Source: an uncultured Oscillospiraceae bacterium
Lineage (GTDB): Bacteria > Bacillota > Clostridia > Oscillospirales > Oscillospiraceae
Direction: 5' to 3'
Length of the DNA stretch: 64,000 nt
NCBI GenBank assembly: GCA_934597165.1
Contig: CAKTQP010000006.1
Span: forward strand, 7,696-71,695
The position numbers and the translations under genes are program-made. The notes beneath the pieces were generated by a model that saw only the letters and a program-made list of their open reading frames with translations, made no database searches and was not told the DNA's origin. Below are positions 33,315-41,620 of the stretch, piece by piece (the first letter of the stretch is position 1; the number at the start of each line of letters is the position of its first letter).

Positions 33315-35552
33315 TCACCCCTTAGCGCGTTGGACGCCCAGTACATCGCGGATGGAGTAGAGCTTTTTCATCACCATATCCAGCTCCGCCCGATCCCGGA
33401 CGCTGACCAGGACGGTGATGATGGCGAACCCGTCCGGGGTGCCCTTGGCGGTGATGGAATCCACTCGGATCTTGGCCGCCGACAGGGTGGCTGCCACGTC
33501 CAGGAACAGGTCGGGGCGATCCTTGGCGGACAGCTCCAACGTGGTCGGATAGGCGTCCAGATTGCCCGTGCTCCAGGAAACCGGCACCCAGCGCCCTTTG
33601 GCCGCCGCCCGTTTCTCCGGCGTGGCGTTGGGACAGTCCTGCCGGTGGACGGAGACGCCGTAGCCGCGGGTGATGAACCCGATCACAGGGTCGCCGGGGA
33701 CAGGGGTGCAGCACTTGGCGAACTTGACCAGGCAGTTGTCCAGGCCGTCCACGATGATGCCGTTTTTGGAACAGTGCTTCTTAGCAGGAGGCGGGTCGGG
33801 AGGCAGAGAGGTCTTGATGTGCATGGTCTGGGTCTGCTCTTCCGCAGCCATCAGCTCCTGCACCGCGTTCTGCTCCTTATGCTCCTTGTTGATCTGCAAA
33901 ATTTCATTGCGGATGCGGTTGACTGCCTTCAAAGCCGTCATCCCGCCGTAGCCGATGGCGGCATACAGGTCTTCCAGCGTGCTGTACTGGAGCTTTTTCA
34001 GCATACGAGGCAGATTTTCCTCGCTGGAGATCATGGTCATAGAGAACCCCGACCGTTTCAGCTCACTCTCAAAAGCGGCACGACCGTGGATGATGTTGTC
34101 CGCCCGCCGTTCCTTCTTGAACCACTGGCGGATCTTGTTCCGCGCCTCGTTGCTCTTGCACAGCTTCATCCAGTCTCGGCTGGGCCCTTTGGCGGATTTG
34201 GAGGTCAAAATCTCCACAATGTCGCCGTTGGACAGCTTGGTCTCAAAGGGCACGATGCGCCCGTTGATCTTAGCCCCCGTCATGTGGTTGCCCACGGCGG
34301 AATGGACGGAGTAGGCGAAGTCGATGGGGGTGGAACCGGCGGGCAAGCCTTTGACCTCCCCCTGCGGGGTGAACACGAACACCTGGTCGGAGAACAGGTC
34401 CACTTTCAGGGAACCCACAAATTCCTCCGCGTCCGTATCCTCCTGGCTCTCCAGCAGACGGCGCACCCATTCAAAGGTGTTCTCACCGCTGACCTGGGAG
34501 TTGGCCAACCCTTCCTTGTACTTCCAGTGTGCCGCCACACCGTATTCCGCCGTCTCATGCATCTCCCACGTGCGAATCTGCACCTCAAAGGGGATGCCGG
34601 CGTTGCCGATGACAGTGGTGTGGAGGGACTGATACAGGTTGGGCTTGGGGGTGGAGATATAGTCCTTGAACCGGCCGGGCACCGGGTTATACATATCGTG
34701 GATGAGCCCCAGCACATTGTAGCACTCCGCCACGTCGTCCACGATGACCCGGAAGGCACACAGGTCGAAAATCTCTCCCAACGTCTTCTGCTGGGCGAAC
34801 ATCTTGCGGTAGATGGAATAAATGTGCTTGATGCGGCTGGTGATGGTGCAGTGGATGCCCTCCTCCTCCAGCCGATGCTGGATGTGCACCTTGGTGGCCA
34901 CCATGAACTCCTTGTTCCGCTGTTCCTGCTTGGCCAGGGCGTCCTCAATCTCCTGATAGCCGATGGGGTCCAGATATTTCAGCGCCAGATCCTCCAGCTC
35001 CCACTTGATGCGCTGCATACCCAGCCGGTGAGCGATGGGGGCGTAGATCTCCAAGGTCTCACGAGACTTTTCCCGCTGTTTCTCCGGCGTCTGATACTGC
35101 ATGGTGCGCATATTGTGCAGCCGGTCGCAGAGCTTGACCAGGATGACCCGGATGTCCTTGCTCATGGCCATGAGCATCTTGCGCAGATTCTCCATCTGCT
35201 TCTCTTCCATGGACACGTAGTTGATCCGGGTCAGCTTGGTGACCCCCTCCACCAGGTCGGCGATGGTGGGGGAAAACTCTCGGCTGATGTCCTCGTGGGT
35301 GCTCTTGGTGTCCTCGATACAGTCGTGGAGCAGGGCGGCACAGAGGGAGTCTGTGTCCAGCTTCAAGTCGGCCACGATGTTGGCTACCGCCAGGGGATGG
35401 GTGATGTAGGGGGAACCGTCCTTCCGGGTCTGCCCCTCATGCGCGCTGGCGGCGTAGCAGTACGCCTTGTACAGAAGCGTTTTGTTCAGGGCTGGATTGT
35501 AGGACAGCACGTGCCGTTCCAGTTCATTGTAGTAGTGCAGCATAGGGTCCAT
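33315..35552 (-). CDS. relA: Bifunctional (p)ppGpp synthetase/hydrolase
   Basis: A 745-aa RSH protein. The start MDPMLHYYNEL at 35552 has AAGGAGG upstream. The hydrolase HD site is intact (THPLAVANIV, LLHDCIEDT). The synthetase has GRFKDYISTPK, YQSLHT and the AAHWKYKEG end. TGS (VFTPQGEVKGLPAGSTPIDFAYS), a zinc-finger/conserved Cys region (FAKCCTPVPGDPV) and a C-terminal ACT domain follow. It makes and degrades the stringent-response alarmone. It starts 43 bp downstream of recJ. The apt gene often found between them is absent. Confidence 0.96.
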   Translation of the reverse strand: MDPMLHYYNELERHVLSYNPALNKTLLYKAYCYAASAHEGQTRKDGSPYITHPLAVANIVADLKLDTDSLCAALLHDCIEDTKSTHEDISREFSPTIADLVEGVTKLTRINYVSMEEKQMENLRKMLMAMSKDIRVILVKLCDRLHNMRTMQYQTPEKQREKSRETLEIYAPIAHRLGMQRIKWELEDLALKYLDPIGYQEIEDALAKQEQRNKEFMVATKVHIQHRLEEEGIHCTITSRIKHIYSIYRKMFAQQKTLGEIFDLCAFRVIVDDVAECYNVLGLIHDMYNPVPGRFKDYISTPKPNLYQSLHTTVIGNAGIPFEVQIRTWEMHETAEYGVAAHWKYKEGLANSQVSGENTFEWVRRLLESQEDTDAEEFVGSLKVDLFSDQVFVFTPQGEVKGLPAGSTPIDFAYSVHSAVGNHMTGAKINGRIVPFETKLSNGDIVEILTSKSAKGPSRDWMKLCKSNEARNKIRQWFKKERRADNIIHGRAAFESELKRSGFSMTMISSEENLPRMLKKLQYSTLEDLYAAIGYGGMTALKAVNRIRNEILQINKEHKEQNAVQELMAAEEQTQTMHIKTSLPPDPPPAKKHCSKNGIIVDGLDNCLVKFAKCCTPVPGDPVIGFITRGYGVSVHRQDCPNATPEKRAAAKGRWVPVSWSTGNLDAYPTTLELSAKDRPDLFLDVAATLSAAKIRVDSITAKGTPDGFAIITVLVSVRDRAELDMVMKKLYSIRDVLGVQRAKG

Positions 35553-35595
35553 AAAAACGCCTCCTTCTTTGCTACGGTAAAAGTTGAAAATCGTG

Positions 35596-37665
35596 TTAAG
35601 AGTCCTCCAGCAGCTGACGCAGCTGTTGCAGGATGGTGGAGTCATTCAAGTCCACCTTCTGTTGTACCTGACGCAGACTGATGCGCAGCACCTCCGCCTC
35701 TGCCGCCAGGTCGATGAGCCCCCGCTCCTGTAACACATCCAGACAGATGAGCGTCCGGGAACAGCCACAGGGGAGGCCGAACGTGCGGGCGATGTGGTTG
35801 GACAGCGCCAAGGGCTGCTCGGTCAGCGTGCCGTCACCGGCGTAGTGGGCCAGATAACGCCACGTAGCCACAAAGTCCTGCCGCTGGGGCAGCAGCCGCA
35901 GCAGCTCCTGATTGCTCAGCACCTCACCAGCCCGGAAGCGCTGATAAATGCGCAGATCCACCATCGCCGGGGACAGCGCCCGCCGGATGTCCGTGATGAG
36001 CAGCTGTACCGAGCGGCAGCCGCGGAATTGATTCACCTGGGGATAGCAAGCCAAGTCCAGCCGCATCCCACTGCGCAGCCCGGCGGCACGGGGAGTGGTG
36101 GAGAAGAAGATGGCGTCCAAGATGACCCCATCGCAGTCCACCTGCATCCGGGTGTGCCGTCCGCCGCCCACACAGGAGTAGCTCAGCAGGGTGGCGTGCT
36201 CCACCAGGAAGGTGGGACGGGGGTTGCCGGTGCCAAACGGCTCCAACGCCTCCAGCGCCTCCACGTTCTCCAAGGTCAGCAGCTGATTGGGCAACACTGC
36301 GTCCAGCACCAGGTCGCTGCCGCCCTCCTTCAAAGGCGCGTAAGCGTCCGCCAGCTGGCACATTTTGCGCCGGAAGGCGGGAATCTGTTGGGCGGTGATG
36401 GTGAACCCCGCCGCCTGGGCGTGGCCGCCGAAGCCCTCCAGCAGGTCGCTGCACTGCTCCAACGCGGAGAACAGCGGGAACCCACCGCTGCTGCGGCAGG
36501 AGCCTTTCCCTCGGTCGCCCTCCAGGCAGATCATAAAGGTAGGCACTCCATACCGTTCCGCCAGCCGGGAGGCCACGATGCCCACCACACCCTGATGCCA
36601 GTTCTCCCCGGCCAAAACGATGGCGCTGCCCCGCAGAGCGGGACGCTGATCCAGCAGAGTGGTGCATTGGCTAAAGATGTCCTGCTCCACCAGCTGTCGT
36701 TCTCGGTTCAGCTGGCACAGCTTCTGTGCCAGCTCCGCTGCCAGCAGCGGGTCGTCGGTGAGCAGTAAGTCCACCGCCAAGAAGGGACAGCCCATCCGGC
36801 CGGCCGCGTTGATGCGGGGGGCGAGAGAAAAGCTGATGAAGGAGGCGGTGATGGGTTTCTCATTGATGCGGGATTCCTTCAGCAGCATGGCAAGCCCCAC
36901 CCGCCGGGTGTTGGGGATGAGGTTCAGCCCCAAGGTCACGATAGAGCGGTTCTCGCCGGTGAGCTGCATCACGTCCGCCACCGTGCCGATGGCGGCCAGA
37001 TCCGCATATTCCAGCAGCAGCGCGTCCTGTCGCTCTGCACCGCCCAGTGCCAGCACCAGCTTCAGCGCCACACCCACCCCAGCCAGCTCCTGGAAGGGGT
37101 AGGGACAGTCGGGCTGATGGGGGTTGACGATGGCGCAGGCGTCGGGCAAAATTTCCTTGCACTCGTGGTGGTCGGTGATGACCACATCCAGCCCCAACGA
37201 GCTGGCGTGCGCCACTTCCTCCAGGTTGGTGATGCCGCAGTCCACGGTGATGATGAGGGTCACCCCGCGCTGTGCCAGGGAGTCGATGGTCTCCGGGTTC
37301 AGGGAGTACCCCTCCCGGATGCGGTCGGGCACGTAGGGGATGACGGTGCCGCCTTGACTGCGCAGGTAATCGGTGAGCAGACAGGTGGCGGTGATCCCAT
37401 CCACATCATAGTCGCCATAGACGCAGATGGTTTCCCCTGCTGCCAGCGCGTGTCGGATCCGCTCCACTGCCTCCGGCATCCCCTTCATGGTCATGGGGTC
37501 ATGGAGGCGGGAGACGGCGCAGCTCAAAAATTCCTTGGCCTGCTCTCCCCGGTCAAAGCCGCGGGCGGCCAGGACGAGGGCGGAGAGAGGTGGGATGCCG
37601 GCGGATTCCAGTTCCGCGGCGGCGTTTGGGTTACAGGGGGTCAAAGTCCAGTTCTTAAATTTCAT
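35596..37665 (-). CDS. recJ: Single-stranded-DNA-specific exonuclease RecJ
   Basis: A 689-aa DHH-family 5'-3' exonuclease. The start MKFKNWTLTP at 37665 has GAGGAA upstream. DHH motifs are present: YGDYDVDGITATCLL, VDCGITN, TDHHECK and the DHHA1 segment with GGHAQAAGF. It acts in recombination and mismatch repair. First gene of the operon recJ-rel-yitT-dtd-MBL-hemZ-kinase, transcribed from the promoter at 37748-37776. Confidence 0.95.
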   Translation of the reverse strand: MKFKNWTLTPCNPNAAAELESAGIPPLSALVLAARGFDRGEQAKEFLSCAVSRLHDPMTMKGMPEAVERIRHALAAGETICVYGDYDVDGITATCLLTDYLRSQGGTVIPYVPDRIREGYSLNPETIDSLAQRGVTLIITVDCGITNLEEVAHASSLGLDVVITDHHECKEILPDACAIVNPHQPDCPYPFQELAGVGVALKLVLALGGAERQDALLLEYADLAAIGTVADVMQLTGENRSIVTLGLNLIPNTRRVGLAMLLKESRINEKPITASFISFSLAPRINAAGRMGCPFLAVDLLLTDDPLLAAELAQKLCQLNRERQLVEQDIFSQCTTLLDQRPALRGSAIVLAGENWHQGVVGIVASRLAERYGVPTFMICLEGDRGKGSCRSSGGFPLFSALEQCSDLLEGFGGHAQAAGFTITAQQIPAFRRKMCQLADAYAPLKEGGSDLVLDAVLPNQLLTLENVEALEALEPFGTGNPRPTFLVEHATLLSYSCVGGGRHTRMQVDCDGVILDAIFFSTTPRAAGLRSGMRLDLACYPQVNQFRGCRSVQLLITDIRRALSPAMVDLRIYQRFRAGEVLSNQELLRLLPQRQDFVATWRYLAHYAGDGTLTEQPLALSNHIARTFGLPCGCSRTLICLDVLQERGLIDLAAEAEVLRISLRQVQQKVDLNDSTILQQLRQLLEDS

Positions 37666-37747
37666 GTTTGTCGCTTCCTCAATGACGTCAATCCCCCAGC
37701 GGTTGACGCCCATCCAATCGAAAAGATGTAAAATAAGATTAACTTAA

Positions 37748-37776
37748 ATTATATCAAATTCCTCCCATAAATACAA
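37748..37776 (-). promoter_or_regulatory. Promoter of the recJ-rel operon
   Basis: On the - strand TTGTAT (rc 37771-37776), 17-bp spacer, TATAAT (rc 37748-37753). Confidence 0.75.
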
Positions 37777-37802
37777 TGGAGGGGAACATAAAAAGTGACC
37801 GC

Positions 37803-37831
37803 TTGTCCCGACGGTTTTGGTCTGGTATAAT
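37803..37831 (+). promoter_or_regulatory. Promoter of the ybaK-like gene
   Basis: TTGTCC (37803-37808), 17-bp spacer, TATAAT (37826-37831). Confidence 0.75.
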
Positions 37832-37865
37832 GGGAAAAAGCCCAAAAACGGGGGAGGGGATTTCC

Positions 37866-38351
37866 ATGGGAAAAAAGCAGAAAAAAACCAACGTCATGCG
37901 CATCTTAGACCAGAAAAAGATTCCATATCTAGCCAAAGAATACCCCCACGAGGAGGGCGTGGCCGTAGACGGCGTGACCGTGGCCAAGAGCCTGGGACAG
38001 GAGCCGGGGAGCGTCTTCAAGACCCTGGTGACCCGCGGCGCCAGCGGGGAATATTACGTCTTCGACATTCCAGTGGCGGAGGAGCTAGACCTGAAAAAAG
38101 CCGCCAAAGCGGTGGGCGAGAAGAGCGTCGCCATGCTCCACGTGGCCGAGCTGCTCCCCCTTACCGGCTACGTCCGGGGCGGCTGCTCGCCGGTGGGCAT
38201 GAAGAAGCCCTTTTTCACCACCTTCCACGAAAGCGCCACCCAGTACGATGCCATCGCCGTCTCCGCCGGCAAGATCGGCGAGCAGGTCATCCTGTCCCCC
38301 CAAGCCCTCTGTGACTTGATAGGCGGACAGTTCGCGGACGTCATCAAATAA
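37866..38351 (+). CDS. ybaK: YbaK-family aminoacyl-tRNA deacylase
   Basis: A 161-aa protein. The start MGKKQKKTNVMRILD at 37866 has GGGGAGGGG upstream. The family pattern is clear: GSVFKTLVTRG, AAKAVGEKSVAML and GYVRGGCSPVGMKK. YbaK hydrolyses Cys-tRNA(Pro) misacylated by ProRS. With dtd in the adjacent operon the window has two trans-editing enzymes. Shares a divergent promoter region with recJ. Confidence 0.94.
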   Translation: MGKKQKKTNVMRILDQKKIPYLAKEYPHEEGVAVDGVTVAKSLGQEPGSVFKTLVTRGASGEYYVFDIPVAEELDLKKAAKAVGEKSVAMLHVAELLPLTGYVRGGCSPVGMKKPFFTTFHESATQYDAIAVSAGKIGEQVILSPQALCDLIGGQFADVIK

Positions 38352-38368
38352 CAAAACAGCTACAACAA

Positions 38369-38408
38369 AACGCCCACACCGGTGAAAAACCAGTGTGGGC
38401 GTTGTTTT
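38369..38408. terminator. Bidirectional terminator
   Basis: AACGCCCACAC / GTGTGGGCGTT with T-rich and A-rich flanks, between ybaK and the convergent YkuD-domain gene. Confidence 0.85.
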
Positions 38409-38445
38409 GTCGGTGGTGAGAAATCAAAGGTTTCTCATCGGTTGC

Positions 38446-40551
38446 TTACTTCTTTGCAGCGGGATCGGTGGGATCCATCTTGGTGCCGGGCTTGACCAGG
38501 CCGCCGCTGTTGGCCATAGTGACCTTGCCGTTGGGACCCTTGGTCTTGCTGTTGGAGAATTTGCACAGGACCTTACCCTGACCCTGGTAACCAACACAAT
38601 CGTAGATCAGCTTGGCGTTGCCGCACTGCACGCGGATGCAGTAGTAGGAGCGATTGGCGCCCAGATTGTTGTAGGTCTTCCATGCCAGTGCCTTCACGCT
38701 CTTCGCGGTGTAGCGGGAGGAATGGATGAGCGCGCCATAGGTGCCAGCGACACGGGTGGCGTACTGATAGTAGCTGGTCTTCTTGTTTTTCGGGTTGGTG
38801 AAGGACCACCACTTGCGGCGATAAGTCAGCTTGTAAGAACCGGTCTTGAAGTGAGCGTTCTCTTCCGGAGTGGTAGTGACGAAGCTCTTGGCAGGGATGT
38901 CATACTTCTTAGTCTTGGAGTTGTAGAGCAGCATATCCACTGTGTGGTTGGGACGGTTGACGTTGACCACCATCTTCTTCTTCATGTAGCTCTTGCCGAA
39001 GTGAGCGAACAGATCCTTGACCTGAGCGCCGTTCTTGTCGAAGTAGTAATAGTAGGTGCTGCCGTTGCACTTCACATAGTGCCAACCCACCAGAGGTTTG
39101 CCCTTCTTGATGTAGTAGCGCTTGCTGCCAATGTTCTGCCAACCATCTTTCAGGGTCTTTTTTACGCCCTTTTCGAAGTAGTAACCCTTGTATTTCTTCA
39201 GGCTGGATTCGTCGCCATTGTAGATGCCGGTGAACAGGACGCTAGTGCCCTTGGAGTACTTGTACATCTTGCCATTCTCCATCCGATAACCGGTGAAGGG
39301 AGCGGCATAGGGAGAAGTCTTGTCTTTCTCCAGAGTCGTCTTAGTGGCTACGTACAGCTTCCCTTTCCAGACCTTACCGTCGCCCTGGAAATCGTCCATA
39401 GCGTCTCTGGACTTCTGACCGTCATAGATTTCCTTGCCATGCTTATCCACGGTCCGCTGATACAGGCCGTCCACATAGTAGTACAGGTTGGGGGTCTTCT
39501 GGGTGCCCAGACCGAAGCCGGTGTAAGGGACGCCCTTCTCGTAGCGGCGCTTCACGCCGTCCTTGGGGTTGGTCCAGCGGTCAGTGCAGGGAGCGGCATA
39601 AGGAGAGGTCTTTTTCTTGTTCAGGGTGTCGTCAGAAGCATAGTACAGCTTGCCCTCGAAGAGGTGATAACGGTTTTTGGTCTTGGTGTCGTACAGCTTG
39701 CCCTTGGATACGGAGGTCTGGAAGAAGCCATCGCTGTAGTAGTACAGGTTCTTATCCGTACCCAGACCAAAACCATTCCGGGGCAGGCCATCGTCATAGC
39801 GACGCTTGAGCTTCTTGTTCTTCTCTGCCTTGCAGACTTCGGTTCTGGCGCCGTTGTACAGCTCGCCCTTGCTCTCGCCGTCGGTCACGGTGAAGTTCAT
39901 CATGCGCTTCTTGCTGTACTGGAGGTCTTCGCTCTTCTGCTTGGCAAGACCGCCCTCCACCAGGTCGATCTCAACGATGTTGAAGGAGACCTGAGAAGCC
40001 TTGTAATCCTTCTTCCAAACGCCTTCGGAGAAAGCGTAGAAGCCAGCGGTACGGGTGACGGTCTCATCGTCAACGATGCACTCCTGTTCGGGGATGTAGA
40101 GCACCTGGAGCTTGCCGGAGGGATACAGTTCCTTGTCACCGGCGGTGACCACGTTGCCTTCCAGATCGGTGTAGGTGAAGCTCCACTCGTCCTTGTCGAT
40201 GACAGACCAGCCCTTGGCTGCGGTCATGGTGTCAGGAGAGGGATCGGTCGTGGGCTCGTTGGTGGTCGGTTCCGTGGGATCGGCCGGATCGGTGGGCGTG
40301 GTCGGATCGGCGGGGTCGGCGGGAACGGTGGGTTCTTCCGGGTCTTCCGGATCAGCCGGGTCGGTGGGTTCTTCTGGGTCGGTGGGATTGCTGGTGGCGG
40401 GTTCCGTGGGTTCGGTCGGTTCAACGACGGAACTGCTGGCGGAACCCGCTTCCGCATCTGCCAGGTTGGTGGCCATGGCCGCACTGCTGAGCAGCATGGT
40501 CAGCGCCAGGACCAGGGAGAGCACGGAAGTCAGTTTCTTTTTCAAGTTCAT
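38446..40551 (-). CDS. Secreted wall-associated protein with divergent YkuD (L,D-transpeptidase-like) domain
   Basis: A 701-aa protein. Residues 1-27 form a signal peptide (LSLVLALTMLLSSAAMA). A ~80-residue Pro/Thr/Asp/Glu spacer of PTEP/PADP repeats follows. The middle (~140-510) holds Tyr/Lys/Gly-rich repeats with GKLYYA and SPYAAP modules, similar in style to choline/glucan-binding repeats. The C-terminal ~170 residues resemble YkuD: VVNVNRPNHTVDMLLY, KTGSYKLTYRRKWW, GALIHSSRY and NAKLIYD. The usual active motif SHGC is replaced by SYYC (Cys kept, His-Gly replaced by Tyr-Tyr), so activity is uncertain. It lies 81 bp downstream of tatD on the same strand. Confidence 0.75.
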   Translation of the reverse strand: MNLKKKLTSVLSLVLALTMLLSSAAMATNLADAEAGSASSSVVEPTEPTEPATSNPTDPEEPTDPADPEDPEEPTVPADPADPTTPTDPADPTEPTTNEPTTDPSPDTMTAAKGWSVIDKDEWSFTYTDLEGNVVTAGDKELYPSGKLQVLYIPEQECIVDDETVTRTAGFYAFSEGVWKKDYKASQVSFNIVEIDLVEGGLAKQKSEDLQYSKKRMMNFTVTDGESKGELYNGARTEVCKAEKNKKLKRRYDDGLPRNGFGLGTDKNLYYYSDGFFQTSVSKGKLYDTKTKNRYHLFEGKLYYASDDTLNKKKTSPYAAPCTDRWTNPKDGVKRRYEKGVPYTGFGLGTQKTPNLYYYVDGLYQRTVDKHGKEIYDGQKSRDAMDDFQGDGKVWKGKLYVATKTTLEKDKTSPYAAPFTGYRMENGKMYKYSKGTSVLFTGIYNGDESSLKKYKGYYFEKGVKKTLKDGWQNIGSKRYYIKKGKPLVGWHYVKCNGSTYYYYFDKNGAQVKDLFAHFGKSYMKKKMVVNVNRPNHTVDMLLYNSKTKKYDIPAKSFVTTTPEENAHFKTGSYKLTYRRKWWSFTNPKNKKTSYYQYATRVAGTYGALIHSSRYTAKSVKALAWKTYNNLGANRSYYCIRVQCGNAKLIYDCVGYQGQGKVLCKFSNSKTKGPNGKVTMANSGGLVKPGTKMDPTDPAAKK

Positions 40552-40632
40552 GATGTGGGGGCCTCCTGTTGATGTGTGCGTGGGTACTTGCGTGTCGGTA
40601 AGATGGAAGGGTCACAGGGTGGGAACGGCACC

Positions 40633-41406
40633 TCAGGGCAGGCGGAAAAAGGCTTTGCCATTTTCCGTGGTGATCCGCTCCACCTCCGCCTCGGTCAGCC
40701 CGCGCAGGGCGGCGATCTTAGCGGCGATACGGGGCAGCTTGCTGGAGTCGTTCCGCTTCTCCCCTTTGACCCGCGGGTAGGGGAGGAGGTAGGGGGAATC
40801 GGTCTCGATCATGAACCGATCCTCCGGCACCCAAGCGGCCACTTCCGGCAGCTTCTTGGCGTTCTTATAGGTGACGGAACCGGTGAAGGACAGGTTCCAG
40901 CCCAGGCGGATGAGGGTCTTGGCGTCTTCCAAACTGCCGGAGTAGCAGTGGAACACCCCTCGCACCTGGGGAAATTCCCGCACGATGGCCAGACTGTCCC
41001 CGTGTGCCTCCCGGTCGTGGAAGATCACCGGCAGATCCAGCTCCTGCGCCAGCGCCATTTGCAGCCGCAGCGCCTCCTTCTGCACCTCGTGCGCCGCCGG
41101 ATCTTTTTCCCAGTAGTAGTCCAACCCAATCTCACCGATGGCCACTACTTTCGGCTCCTGTGCCAGCACGCGCAGCTGGTGGATGGAGTCGGCGGAGAAG
41201 TGTTCCAGATCGGAGGGGTGGAAGCCTACTGCGGCATAAACGTGGTCATACCGCTGAGCCAGCTCCACCGCCATCTGAGAAGAGGGCAGGTCACAGCCGG
41301 GATTGACGATCAAGCCGATGCCGAACTGGGGCAGAGCGGACAGGAGGGCGTCCCGATCGCTGTCGAACCAGCTGGCGTCGTAATGGGCATGGGTGTCGAA
41401 GAACAT
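40633..41406 (-). CDS. tatD: TatD-family metal-dependent DNase
   Basis: A 257-aa TIM-barrel hydrolase. The ATG at 41406 (MFFDTHAHYD) is 8 bases from AGGTGG. Metal ligands are DTHAHYD, the Glu of GEIGLDYYW, VFHCYSG and ETDSPYLLP. TatD proteins have 3'-5' exonuclease/DNase activity. It is probably co-transcribed with the downstream YkuD-domain gene. Confidence 0.95.
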   Translation of the reverse strand: MFFDTHAHYDASWFDSDRDALLSALPQFGIGLIVNPGCDLPSSQMAVELAQRYDHVYAAVGFHPSDLEHFSADSIHQLRVLAQEPKVVAIGEIGLDYYWEKDPAAHEVQKEALRLQMALAQELDLPVIFHDREAHGDSLAIVREFPQVRGVFHCYSGSLEDAKTLIRLGWNLSFTGSVTYKNAKKLPEVAAWVPEDRFMIETDSPYLLPYPRVKGEKRNDSSKLPRIAAKIAALRGLTEAEVERITTENGKAFFRLP

Positions 41407-41472
41407 CGTGCATACCACCTATATCATGGAAATTTGTGAGAGAAAGTAGAAACCTTCCCCACGTATTTCCCC

Positions 41473-41501
41473 ATTATACACAATTTCAGGGGAAAAAGCA
41501 A
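41473..41501 (-). promoter_or_regulatory. Promoter of tatD
   Basis: On the - strand TTGCTT (rc 41496-41501), 17-bp spacer, TATAAT (rc 41473-41478). Confidence 0.75.
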
Positions 41502-41562
41502 TCCGGAGGGCTTAATGAATCGTAAGAAAAATTTAATAAAATCTTAAGAAGCTTATCGAAAC

Positions 41563-41600
41563 GAAAGAAAACCGCCCTTCCCAAGGAGGGAAAGGCGGTA
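41563..41600 (-). terminator. Terminator of the GH25 lysozyme gene
   Basis: On the - strand ACCGCC-TTTCCC / GGGAA-GGGCGGT with a short loop and TTTCTTTC tail. Confidence 0.8.
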
Positions 41601-41620
41601 AAAAACCGGTGAGGTCTCCG

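Noticed and set aside
32409..35681. An uninterrupted 1090-codon + strand frame opposite yitT and rel
   Set aside because: It is the antisense shadow of two well-conserved genes. GC-rich third positions remove stop codons on the opposite strand, and the product is low-complexity His/Gln/Gly with no domain.
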